DNA from: Monilinia fructicola | Taxonomy: Eukaryota > Ascomycota > Leotiomycetes > Helotiales > Sclerotiniaceae | Assembly (NCBI GenBank): GCA_008692225.1 | Contig: VICG01000005.1 | Span: forward strand, 1,995,001 to 2,059,000 | DNA: 64,000 nt | Direction of reading: 5' to 3' | In this document: in pieces, positions 36,738 through 48,154 of the stretch | How positions within the stretch are numbered: position 1 is the stretch's first letter | How the letters are laid out: each line of letters opens with the position of its first letter | Position numbers and translations under genes: made by a program | Notes under the pieces: generated by a model | Seen by the model: the letters and a program-made list of their open reading frames with translations, nothing else | Told to the model about the DNA's origin: nothing | The model's database searches: none

Positions 36738-37626
36738 GATGGGCTGGGGTAGGCGAAGTTGCGGGTAGGTGATGATGATGATACTGATGATGGTTGACGA
36801 ATACTCGAGTAGATTGGATTAGAATCTCTCTACCTCTTGATCCTTCTTGATCTTTTCTTTCTTTTTTTTTTCTTTTTTTTTTTTGAAGAGGAACTACAAT
36901 CATGCATGCATGAATAAATCAAGAAAATAAACAAACAATCGAATATATATCGAATCCGCATCCCATGACCCACCACGGCCGGTGGTATAAAGAACTAGCC
37001 CCCCGCTTAATTACCCATGCATCTCTTCTTTTTCGTGTGGAAATTGAGGTTCTGTGGTATGCGGAGGAGGGGATTTGGGATTTTGGGATTTGGGGTTTGG
37101 GAGTGAGGGTTTGGTAGTTTGGTTCTGGTAGTTTGGTTCTGGTAGTTTGGTTCTGGCGATAGATGGATGTAGATGCTCTTCTTTTTCTTTAAGAGAAGAG
37201 GGGAGAAAGGAAAAGGAAAAGGAAAAGGAAAAGGAGGAGAGGAGAAAACAGAAGAAAAGTTTGGGATGTTTTCTCCCTCCATTTGTAGAATTGGATTGTT
37301 ATTCGGCATGAATATATTTTACCGAACCACCATACTCGTAGTCTTGATTGATTAGTAAGCTTTTTGAATACAAACACTTGTCTGAATATGTGGGCATCTT
37401 TATTGAGATGAATTGTGCGTATCACTTTAGCTGCAGGGAGCGAGAAGTCATGTTTATAGTATAATCTAGATGTCTCATTTATCCGGTATAATTACAGCCA
37501 CTGATAACGCCTGAGGGTCTATCCACCAATAATATGCATATCTTTCTTTATAGCACGATATCAAACAAACGATGACAATCCGTCCAGCCAAACCCATACA
37601 AATGTCCCTGCCGTCCCATTTTTTCC
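36738..37626. other. Convergent intergenic region
   Basis: Separates the kinase-ubiquitin-like gene from CTP synthase. It has a T-rich tract at 36855-36884 and A/G-rich repeats (GGAAAA) at 37207-37240, plus short repeats of GGTAGTTTGGTTCT at 37110-37156. It should hold both 3' processing regions. No gene is supported. Confidence 0.45.
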
Positions 37627-39710
37627 TTAGATAGTAACACCATTGACTCCATTGGCCAAGTCCCCATCGACGCTGTTAGTCAACTCAGCATTTAAGCAGT
37701 CTTCAGTGATCTTGTCCAAACATCCTGCTGCTGCTGCTACGAATCCCAAGTATGATTTACTTGGAGCCAAGACTCGGGAAAGGTATTCCGGGTGGAATTG
37801 TACACCCACGTACCAAGGATGATCTTTGATTTCAACAATCTCCATTCTCTCACCCTTGTCATCCTTTCCAACGAATTCAAGACCACCGGTGTGTAATCGG
37901 TCAACATACTCGGGGTTGACTTCATAACGATGGCGATGACGTTCGTGGACTTCAGTTTTATCGCCATAAAGCTTGCGAAGACGAGACCATTCAGATCCCG
38001 GTTGGAATTCCGTTGGACGTAATCCGAGACGCATAGTTCCTCCAAGGTTTACCTTGTCAATCTCTGGCATATAGATAATAACTTTATCGGATGCGTTGGC
38101 ATCAAGCTCCACTGAATTAGCAGAGGTGATGCCACAGACATTGCGAGCAAATTCAATGACAGCAATTTGCATTCCCAGACAGATTCCCAAATAAGGTGTC
38201 TTGTTGGTACGGGCCCATTTTGCAGCTGCAATCATACCCTCTGTTCCACGATCACCAAATCCTCCAGGGACAAGAATACCATCTGCAGTGCACACCTCAT
38301 GCCATGCCTTGTGGAACTCGGTTGGTTTAGCATCATCCTCGAGGTGTTCGGCTTCGACCCAGATCAAATTAAGCTTCTTTCCGCATCGCATGGCTGAATG
38401 CTCAAGAGATTTGATGACACTGAGATATGAGTCATGAAGTTTGGTATATTTCCCCACAAGAACAATGGAAACATCATCGAACGCGCGCTCTTGCTGGGTT
38501 GTGAGGGACTTCCATTCAGCCCATGTTCTCTGACCTTTCTCGACAACAGCTTTCGCCATGGAGATTTCTCCGAGATTGAGGATTTTGTTCATCGTCGTAA
38601 TAAGACCTTGCTGCTCAAGGAGTAAAGGAACGTGATAAGTGGATTTAACGTTGTGCACGCCAACGACCTGCTCATTTTCAACCTGACAGAACATTGCGAT
38701 CTTGTCGATGGTGCTCTTTTCGAGTGGGACATCGCATCGGCAAGCAATCTAGAATAATTAGCCTTGAAAACTTCCCACGTATTCATTTTGAGATTTTACC
38801 AAGTCCGGAACTAAACCAGCTCTACCAACGTCTCTGATGGCCTGTTGGGTTGGCTTCGTCTTCTGCTCGCCTTGAATGACTGGCACCAAAGAGACATGAA
38901 TTTGCAAAAAGTTGCCCTTTCCAGCTCTTCTCTTCAATTGTCTCATAGCCTCGATGAATGGGGCACTCTCAATATCTCCAACGGTTCCACCCAACTCAAT
39001 GATGCAAACATCTGGGGTCTCTTTTGTGTCGTCAACTGGAATTTGTGCGACTCTCTCGATCCAATCTTGAATAGCATCGGTCAAATGTGGCACAACTTGT
39101 ACAGTCTTTCCAAGGTAATCGCCTCTACGCTCACGCTCGATGACGTGCGCATAGACTTTTCCAGTGGTTATGTTATTCTCGCGAGTAAGTGTGATGTTGA
39201 GGTAACGCTCGTAGTTTCCGAGGTCGAGGTCGACTTCTCCTCCATCATCAAGAACAAAGACCTCTCCATGCCTATACATTTACGCATTAGTTCAATTCCA
39301 AATTTTGCAGGTGGATAAAGTAGACGCACTCGAGGGGGTTCATGGTTCCGGCATCAACATTCATATAAGGATCGATTTTAATGGATGTGACGTTCTTTCG
39401 AAGTTAGCCTAGGGGTTTTGCCTAATTTATTGGATCTCGAGGACATATCTTTAATCCAATCGTCTTGAGTAACAAAGCCGGTGGAAGAGGCTATTGCGCA
39501 ACCGCATTATCAGTATACTACTCATTTGTATTCTTCGTATCGCGTTGTCGTCATCCTCACTGATTCGCGTTGAAACATACCGATGACGCCCTTTCCAATG
39601 CCGGAAATCACACCTAAAAACCATGTTAATTTTTCATATTTCTTCAATGAAATCTTCCAGATATTAAATGAATTCATATACATACCTCCAGATACAAGAA
39701 CGTACTTCAT
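37627..39710 (-). CDS. URA7: CTP synthase (glutamine-hydrolysing), six exons
   Basis: Converts UTP to CTP using ATP and glutamine, the last step of de novo pyrimidine nucleotide synthesis. Exons 39710-39686, 39613-39581, 39490-39449, 39391-39330, 39271-38800 and 38748-37627 give 584 residues after one correction, close to the usual fungal length. The N-terminal synthase domain starts [19 protein letters not shown] and continues with SIKIDPYMN and [25 protein letters not shown] and the conserved QTKPTQ-like EQKTKPTQQ follow. The C-terminal class I amidotransferase domain has the nucleophile Cys in LGICLGMQ and the His/Glu pair in FHPEY. A surplus T in the TTT at 39474-39476 must be dropped to read [12 protein letters not shown]. 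The third intron (39448-39392) has AT-AC ends, described separately. Identity is very secure. Confidence 0.96.
39392..39448 (-). other. Putative AT-AC intron (U2-like signals) in CTP synthase
   Basis: On the coding strand this 57-nt intron begins ATATGT and ends GAAAGAAC, with a GCTAAC branch-site candidate 16 nt before the end. Removing exactly these bases joins TIGLK to VTSIKIDPY, the invariant CTP-synthase sequence. No GT-AG alternative keeps the frame. The donor is the usual fungal GTATGT with G replaced by A, and lacks the U12 ATATCCTT motif. Confidence 0.7.
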
Positions 39711-40907
39711 TTTGAGAAAATTGACGAATTTATGGTAACCCTTCCTGGCTTATGCCAGAGGGAAGGAGGAAAGGAAAAGGAAAAATCTCAAACTCGCGGA
39801 TTGAAAGTTTTTGGTGGTGGGGGCCACCTGCAGTTCAAACTAATCCCATATTGGATTAGAGGGGCAAGGCTGAGATCACTGATCATTGGCGGGGTCAATG
39901 ATTCTCTGTGGCTAGTAGATATCAGCCTTTCTCGTCTTCCAGCCTCGTGTGGCACATGAAGTGTCGCTTTGTAATCTTACAAGCATCCAGGTATTGATTG
40001 ATACAGTCGCTTGCTACAGAACTAGACGAGTAGGTAGGCAATCTTACCTGGAATACCCGTGGACGATGTGACTAGGTTAATAGAACTATTCTATTGTCAG
40101 ATCTCGGTATTGTCAGATAACCTTATCAACTAACTAACTGACTGGCTGATTGAGTTGTGATTACCCAATCAAATGATTATAATGTTGCTTAGATCTATTT
40201 GAACATCTAATAATGCATGCCTATAGCTAATAACAGCAATTACCGGTAGTTTCAATTTGAACCTAATACTTGATTGGAACTACTTGGTACTTCAATGCAT
40301 ATTCCAACTTCAATGTATTATTGGTGCAATGGAAATGGAGAAGGATTTAAAGTTGCCTAGATCCATTTGGATACGAAAGTCCTTCATCCATGGATTAGAC
40401 AGGTAGAGAGGGATAGGTAGCTAAAACTGATTTAAAAGAAGAAAGGAAGGAAAAAATAGAAATAAAAAGAATCAAGAGAATGACTAAACAGTTATATCAT
40501 TGTAAAATTGCTATTTGGTATATATTCATATGCATTGCTACATCATTCATTGTCATAATAGCAATCTTTTAAAATGCAAACCTTGAGGTGAAGTTTGATC
40601 ACAATACCAGAAGTTTCCCCCTTCCTATCCTTCTGCCCATCCAAAAAAGCGAGTACAGTTATCAGTACAGCCCAATGCTAATATGCTTGTTCCTCGTAAT
40701 TTCATAATCTCATACTGTTGTTCAAGTATTGTCACCAAAAACTGCAACCATTTTTAGACGCTAACTCCTGCCTTCAAGGGACCAACAGTCAATACAATCA
40801 ATACAATGCAAAAATCAAGCTCGCAAGTCTTCGTCCTCACTCTCCAAGCCATTTTTCACTAGATTCTTTTGGCTATCATGGTATCAGTATACCCAGCAAG
40901 AACTGCT
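39711..40907. other. Intergenic region upstream of CTP synthase
   Basis: Should hold the CTP-synthase promoter on its left side and the 3' region of the velvet gene on its right. Mixed sequence with TAACTAACTGACTGGCTGA-like short repeats near 40130. No gene is supported. Confidence 0.4.
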
Positions 40908-42076
40908 TTACATACCTCCCATCTCATCGTCGTCATCGTCATCGTCATCGTGAGCTCCTTGGCCAACCATTGCAATAGTCTTCGCATTCCCCTTCTTGAT
41001 CTTGAGAATATTGGGATATCCTTGGCTAACAAGAGATTTGGCCAAATCCGAGCTGGGTCTCATGCCCTCAAAGTCTTTCGCATTATGGACCTTGAAGATA
41101 TTGCTGAGTAATGGACTCATGATTCCGTTCTTCTGACCCTTTCCCATTCCCGCTGGATCAAGCAACGTTAACCTGAACTTCAATTGATAATCACCTGGGA
41201 ACCGAACGGACAAGTCGGCAAAAGTGAAGAAGAATCTCTCATCGCCAGAAGGATCTAGCGCCTTGAAGCCGTTACAGACCATGGTTCCTACCATTCTTCT
41301 CTGATTTCGACGGTCACTACTTCCCTCAATTTTGTCGTCCTCGCAATTCGTGTACGGATTCCATAGCGTGCAATGCACTATAGGCATGAACCTGTTTCAA
41401 TACCTTCTTTCTCTCCTTTGGGCTGACCTCCTGGCCGGTATCTTTATCATATACTTCGAGAGTCAAAATTGGCGGTGGATCTATCATTCGCCTATCCTTG
41501 TCTCCATAACCACAAGCTCTGGCCGAGATAGGTTGTTGCATTACAACCAGCTTGCATTCTGGGCTGTGGTTGTGGTTGCGGAGCCCTGGGAGCAGAATGA
41601 GCCTACATCCATGGACAATGGACACCAAAATAACATACCTGGGAGGGGCAAATGGACCGTGGTAATGAGCTGCGACGGATCCTTCCCTGGTCGCGAACAC
41701 ATCGGACATTGGTGTGGGCGGACCGCTTGAGTATGTAGTAATTGGGCTCTGGGAATGCTTAAAGGAAAGTTCAAGCTCCCGCGGACTACGTTGTTGCTGA
41801 TGCAGGTACATCGGTCTGTTCAATGCCATTGGAGACCGTGGTCCTTGTGATGGCGGGTGATATGCTTCTTCGAACCCTTGACTTTCCTCCACTTGTCCAG
41901 GCGGTAGAGACGACAGCAATGAAGATATGGGTGGGAGTCTTAAGGAATTCAAATTTGACATCTGCGCCCTGTCATCGCCCATTGTCGCGATATGGGAGTG
42001 GCTCCCTCCCAAAGCTCGTGGGCCTCCCATCAGATGGCTGGTAAATTGGAAGCGCGTCGCGATTCGAATGGTACAT
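40908..42076 (-). CDS. Velvet-domain regulator, probably VelC type, two exons
   Basis: Velvet proteins are fungal nuclear regulators with an NF-kB-like DNA-binding fold that couple development and secondary metabolism. Exons 42076-41639 and 41585-40908 give 370 residues after three corrections. The start MYHSNRDALPIYQ is preferred over an internal ATG because only a surplus G at 41978-41980 separates it from NLNSLRLPPISSLL. The N-terminal 140 residues are Ser/Pro/Gln-rich. The velvet domain begins VVMQQPISARACGYGDKDRR, then IDPPPILTLEVYD. After a surplus G at 41391-41392 it continues PIVHCTLWNP, FTFADLSVRFPGDYQLKFRL, and KDFEGMRPSSDLAKSLVSQG. A further one-base break lies between the intron acceptor (41585) and VVMQQP. 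The protein ends in an Asp run. Family is certain; the VelC assignment rather than VelB or VosA rests on domain layout and is tentative. Confidence 0.85.
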
Positions 42077-43919
42077 ATTATTCGAGATGGTCAAATATAT
42101 CGTGATATTATAGACTGTTGATAGGGTGGAATCGGGTAAAGGTATCTGCATAGGCTACTAGTAAGTATCTAACATATTAGAGCTCAACAATTGACAATAA
42201 ACATGTTGAAGAAGTGTTACCTTCAGGTGTCATTAATGCCTCGAGGTATGAAAGGAAATGGCGCCAGTAATTGCTGAAGCACAGATGCAGTGCTATATAG
42301 AAGCGGCCGAGGAGGGCGAAGTAAAAGGTATTTGCTTGATTGTTCAAAGTCCGATTGCGAGTGCATGAATGAGAGTCAGAGCCAAGTTTGATATATGTGT
42401 AACTTCAAAGTATAATAATGATGGAAAAAGGAAAGAAAGCAACTCTTCATTGATGGCCGTGGGGGAAGGCTGCGGGGAGATATAAGAAAGCCTATGGAGG
42501 ACGAGACCGGAGCGAGCCTGCAAGAGGAAACATAGCAAACACCTAGCAAGCTGTGAAAGACCCAGGAACCGGGTGAGTGATATTGCGAGTGCGACGTCTT
42601 GCATATGGAGCGATGCTTGGTTGGTTGGAATCCCTATTGTACGGAAAGAGGTGTGGTGGATGTAGTATGGTTTGGTGGAGGTGTCTTTGAATTACGATGA
42701 ATGACTGGCGAACGAGTCTTAACGCAGCATAATTTAGCACGCCCGGCCTTCCGTGTTGATGAACATGCGGATAAAGTTCTGGGTGGAACTGACGACTTGC
42801 TTCTTCCTTTGGTTAAACCTAGCCAAGTCGACTAACGACTTTTCAATGGGCTTTTCGGTTCTGTTTACAGTATTTTGACAGGGCTCGAGGGGTGCAGCTG
42901 GTCAAGGTTGTAGAAGCCGTGATGTTTTACGTTAATATTTAAGCTGCATTTCAAGCATTTAGGGGTGGATATCAAAGGTGCCACAAAAGTTCTAGTTCCC
43001 GCCCCTCGATCCGTGCACTATAAGGTTATGTATGTATGGATGTATGGATGTATGGATGGATGGATGGATGTATGTACTCTGTACTCTGTATGCAGTTTGT
43101 ACTAAGTATTAGCATTTGAAATTGACGAGGCACAGGCACAACCGAACTATTCTCTATTGCAGTACACCGGCAGCAGTAGCAGTAGTCACCTTATTACACA
43201 TCTACCTCCAGCGACCTAGGTACTCCTTATTGGAATTCTTTTCGGAAAGATATACTTCCTGATGTTATTGGACACGGATGTGGATAGGATGTATATATGG
43301 ATATATATATATATATATATTCATAGCTATGGATGGATGGATGGATGTATATGTATGTATATGAAATATAAATTAGATCAGAAACTTGTTTTCGTCATCT
43401 AATCAGGGCAATTTATTGTATTCTTATATTTATACAATCTCTATACATGCTAATGACCTCCTCTCATTCCATTCAAAACAAGTTCAATATATTTTTGATT
43501 TCAACCTGGATTTTGACAAATTCTTAGATTCTCAAAACAGGAGGCATTTTGACCCTGGTGGAGGCTTGGTTATGTGCAAGGGGAGTAAGTTCCTGTAATA
43601 GTGATTGACCGACTAGCTAACCCCTTTCGATTCTTCTGACATACAGCAAAACTGTAAACGTACAGTACAGTACCTACCTAGGTACCACCATACGGTGATG
43701 GGTGCACTTACTGATGACGGTGGTGTGGATGTGGATATGGATATGAATATTGGATGGCCATGGCGATGGGCTGTTCAACGGATGGTAGAAAGCTAGGAAT
43801 TAAGTCAAGTCTTACAGTTATAATCCATGGCCGAACTTATCCATCCATCCACGGTGATCCTCCATCCAATCATCAACCAATAGCCACCCACAGATTCACT
43901 ACAGTCCGCTGCCACTGTC
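42077..43919. other. Intergenic region upstream of the velvet gene, with microsatellites
   Basis: Likely contains the velvet promoter and 5' leader. ATGG/GTAT repeats occur at 43025-43072, (AT)n near 43298-43320 and ATGG at 43330-43346. Short ORFs around 42344-42740 have no recognisable features and no supported gene is seen. Confidence 0.45.
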
Positions 43920-44690
43920 TTGATGTTACATTTTTTACTCTTTCCCCTCTTCTCTCGTCTTTTTTTTACAACCACACCGCCAGGATACCATCAATCTATT
44001 TGTTGCGCAAGGCAGTGCAACTCACATCAATCCATGACGAACATTCTTTGGGCTCCCTCTCCGTCTCCCTCTCCCTCTCCCTCTCACTGTCCCTTGCAAT
44101 TCATTACGTCCATTGGAAGAAGGGCAAGCGCAGATTCTGATGACTTCACTCAAGGCTTAATTGAAACGACGCATCATATCATTTCGGTGGTCACTCAATC
44201 TCTGCAAGTCTGCATACGCTCTGTCTCCCGTTGTGTCACGTTTCTCTGGAGAATGGCACAGAACAAATTACCTATCATTGGCCCACCAACAATACAGTCT
44301 CCGAAATACATGAGAGTCTTTCAAGGCCTATCCTGTCATGGTTCCTTCTCTGCTATCTCTTCTCTTCCTAAAGTTATCGTGGATTTCGATCATTCGTTAA
44401 GGAAACTTTTCAGCCAAGGTCATAAACCTACCAGAATGATTCAATACGATGTCGATCTGCTGCGACCACAGACTCAGTTATTGCGACTTCCGTCACCTAC
44501 TACTATAAACATATGCAGTTATACCAGTGCACTATCGTCGATGCGTTTCTACGCAATCAGCTCATGTTACATATCCAGATTTACGAAAAGCTTTGGGAAA
44601 GATATGCCGAGGCAGGCAATCTACTATACCAGCAACCCCAGCGACGGATCTTTCACAAAATCATCAAGTGATCAACGAATCATAAATTGA
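43920..44690 (+). CDS. Unassigned ORF of 256 codons, doubtful
   Basis: An uninterrupted plus-strand frame starting MMLHFLLFPLFSRLFF, with a Ser-Pro repeat from a CCCTCT array and a Ser/Thr-rich remainder. No family, domain or convincing intron is recognised. The strand is pyrimidine-rich, which lowers stop-codon frequency, so the frame could be open by composition alone. It is recorded because its length exceeds other anonymous frames in the window. I would not call it a gene without transcript support. Confidence 0.22.
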   Translation: MMLHFLLFPLFSRLFFTTTPPGYHQSICCARQCNSHQSMTNILWAPSPSPSPSPSHCPLQFITSIGRRASADSDDFTQGLIETTHHIISVVTQSLQVCIRSVSRCVTFLWRMAQNKLPIIGPPTIQSPKYMRVFQGLSCHGSFSAISSLPKVIVDFDHSLRKLFSQGHKPTRMIQYDVDLLRPQTQLLRLPSPTTINICSYTSALSSMRFYAISSCYISRFTKSFGKDMPRQAIYYTSNPSDGSFTKSSSDQRIIN

Positions 44691-47600
44691 TATGTAAGGA
44701 TTTACTCGTAGAAGCAGGGAATAATCAGACCATGATCATCATCATTATTCTTTTCTAAAAAAGAAAAAAGGTTGTGCACACGATATGCCTATCGATCTAC
44801 CTAATTGCCAACAGCCAAGCTGTACTTGTATAGTATCAATTGGAGGCACAACATCTACCAAAGCAAATGCTGTTTTGTCACCTCTAGTTCTACGCGGCCG
44901 TGCTAGGTACAATAAAGCCCTCATGCAAGACATCGGAAGCAGAGCCTGTCTGTCAATTGTGTACCTTCTACCGCACTCGCTCAACAAAATTCTTCCGACA
45001 CCACCGCCTTGATCGTAATTTCGTTCATAAAGTTTTGTTTTTCAATACTTGCAACTTCAAAATCGTAATAATCTATGGATTAGTTTAAGGATTTATGGAA
45101 TTATGGAAATTCGGAGCATTAGCTTGTGTATACATGTTACGTCGCTCGCAGCGAACCGAGATTGTTTTATTTCCGGTAAGAAAACCTTGTTGGCGTCGCA
45201 AAGATGCTGCCACTACCATGTTGAACAAAAATCACAGTACAGAACCAGTATAACTCCAGGAACATGGCTATTGGCCATGCACGTCACATTGAGACCAGCA
45301 TCATTCTTTGCTGACCACCAAGACACACTCGGTGGGTGAAATGAAACGGTACTCTCCGCTTTACTCTGTTAACTTAGCTTAGAATAGCAGCTAAAATGAA
45401 CAGGGCTCCTATTATGAAACGAGATACAGATATATCAACCGATGGGAAGTTGAAACGAGATGACAGCCGTTGAAAAAACTTCCCGCTGCCTCATAAAAAC
45501 ACCCCGGCTCTCTCTTAGGATGAAAACCTTGATTTTTTTCATTTCCTATAGATCTCAGTATCACCAAGCTACCGTGGCCCCCCACGGCCCAAATTTGTTC
45601 GCGCGGTAAAAAGTTGGTGTACCTTGGTTGACGAATTCATTGGTCCCTCTCGCCGGGTTGGTGGATCTTATGCCCTTCTACAGAATATTCCCAGAAAGCT
45701 TGATCTGTAAGCTACCTAAGACGGAAATGAATGGCTTTGTTCATGTGTAACATGAAACTACCCCGCTCTAATCCATTTTAGCTCGAGCCTCTTCAAACTG
45801 TTTGGAAATCAGCCTGGAATTTACCAAGAGAATGGTTGTGTTATAGCACGTACGTGTCAGTTTCGTTATGTTTGTTTAGCCTTGCACGTGCTTGTAAGAG
45901 TTGCCGGGAAAGTTGCAGGTACTCTCGAGCAGCATGAAACGGACACGAGCGGAATTTCCGGGCGAGATTTCTGTATGTTTGTCACTTCTGGTATGCTTTC
46001 GAAGCCTACGAAATATGGTGACCTATTATTTTTCTCTAGAGTGTCATTCTCATCCGAGGCTTTGTCAATTGGCTAGGATGTGTTGCTCATTACTACCATG
46101 CTTTTAGGTCTAGACTTCCAGATACAAACAAGTGTGCCGTGAAGACGCATACCTATCTTGAGTTACCTTGGTTTTCAGGGGCATATCATCTGATCATCAT
46201 CGCCTCTCTGGATCCCGGAATTACTGAAAAATATATGTTAATTTTGGGTTACCTCCTTTCACCTTCTATACCTCTACATTACGTTGACTGTCAAGAACGA
46301 AGAACTATTGCTTGAGCTATCAAGGTACCCCTTCGCTTGAGATACCCATAGTTTACGTCTCCAAATCACATCCCCAAGGATGTTTACTTATTCCCTCACG
46401 GCTGACCGAGTGGTCCATTTGATCTACAAGCACAGCGTGGGGTGAAAGATGGTAAAGTTGACAACGATGAGTTTGCATCACACAACATACAATTTGGATC
46501 TCGTGTCACTTGTTAGAAGAAACAAGTCTGGGAAACCTGCGATGAAGGCTCAATGCAGAACGCTGTACCTGTAGAAGTCTCAGACGAAGATATTCACTAA
46601 AAACGGTAAATCCGTTGACGGATGATACTCTGCATATGGCTCGGGCATTCTTCCACTGAGCCTTTTATCAACAACAAAGCAGGATCTAGGACCTTGCACT
46701 CCAGGAGCCTTAATTGGTTTTCGTGCATAATTATCCACGAGCTCAAATCAATCTAATTTTTCCTATTTACCTCCACCTCACACCGATTACACACCTCGTA
46801 CAAACGAAATCTGGCTACACGAATACTCCATTGACCATCTGCTCTATATTTCTAATCTCCCACGAAAGAAATGCTCGTCACCACACCTTTGCCCATCTAC
46901 CACACATATCGAAGCACTTTCCTTCTCCCACAGGCCGTTGCCAAACCCTCGAGACGAAAATCACCACTTACACGAGACAGAGTATATCTTGCAAATTTAC
47001 GTCATACAAAAGCGCTGTTTACATGGTACGTGTGTAGTTAATTTGCTTGTGCGGGCAATATTCCCCGGGCGGAGATATAAAGTTTTTAAAATCACAGAGC
47101 AGTCAGGGAGGAGTGTAATATTCGAAGTTCATCAACGGATATGAAATTTTGGCGATAGATGTCAATATATGCCCCATCACATTAATTGGTGACTTACAAA
47201 CCGGAAGAGAACAAAAGCAAGAGTAACATCAAGCAAATCAAAAAACAGATACCGGGTTTCAACATTTATGTTCCTCTCTAATTTCCCCTTCGTGCAGTAT
47301 ACTATCCCGTCTCCATTTAACCTAATCGTCTGCTTCTGTAAACACGCATGCCATCCCACACCGTGGCTAATTTTGCCCCATTCACACCGAGTTTCACGAT
47401 TGAAAGTATGTACTTGTATTACCACATGATATTCCATGGTCCAGAGGCTTGGAATGGCCGAAGTCGGCTTGGACGTTTTGGGATGCTCTTGCATTGGCGT
47501 CATATGATTTGTGAGACTTGATTGCCATAATTTTAAAATTGAGTAGCTAATTGTTGGATGTTCTGATTGATACCAGAGATGAACTCAGTCATAGAATGAG

Positions 47601-48154
47601 AGTTCACACGGATGAGATGAGGGGCTCTTGGAAGAACTGGGAACTCGTGGACATATTGCGAAGTCGCTTTACGCCCCAAGATCATAGTTCGCTCTTGCGC
47701 ATTATCTTCCAACCCCCCTTTCCCATTATCCTTAAACGAAGAATGCTCCAAAATTGTTCCCTCCAAAGCTCATTTTTAACCTTAGCTTTTTTCCACGGGA
47801 CGCAGACTCCATTGAATATCCTGAATCAAGGAATATACCAAGACAACGCTAACGGAATGTAAGTACCTTCCATGGTTTTAAAATAGACTGACGGCAATTC
47901 ATCAGTTTAGATACAATATTGCTGAATTTCTGTCAAACCACCTCCAATTTCTCTGCGATATAAACCATTTCACCTCTCCGGTGATGGCAGAACAAAGGCG
48001 GTGTAGGCTAATTTATCCATGTCTGTACCGTCATCTTACAATATAATGTGCTTCAATCCTTCAGCCTTGCGAGTGGGACGTTTTGTGTTCTCTTCGTCTG
48101 ACCCCAGCCCCAGTATCAAGCAATCTGCGCTTTCACGGACATATATAGTAGAAA
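44691..48154. other. Gene-poor region, nothing firmly recognised
   Basis: Several frames of 60-110 codons occur on both strands (for example 47177-47503 and 47533-47766 on minus, 47551-47862 on plus). They overlap each other and carry no motif I recognise. The HET gene's promoter should lie near 48050-48150, where a TATATATAG stretch ends 9 bases before the start codon. Confidence 0.4.

Noticed and set aside
39392..39491. GT-AG alternative for the third CTP synthase intron
   Set aside because: The only nearby GT (GTCCTC) is a poor donor and every AG acceptor tried gives a stop or the wrong phase; AT-AC restores the conserved sequence exactly.
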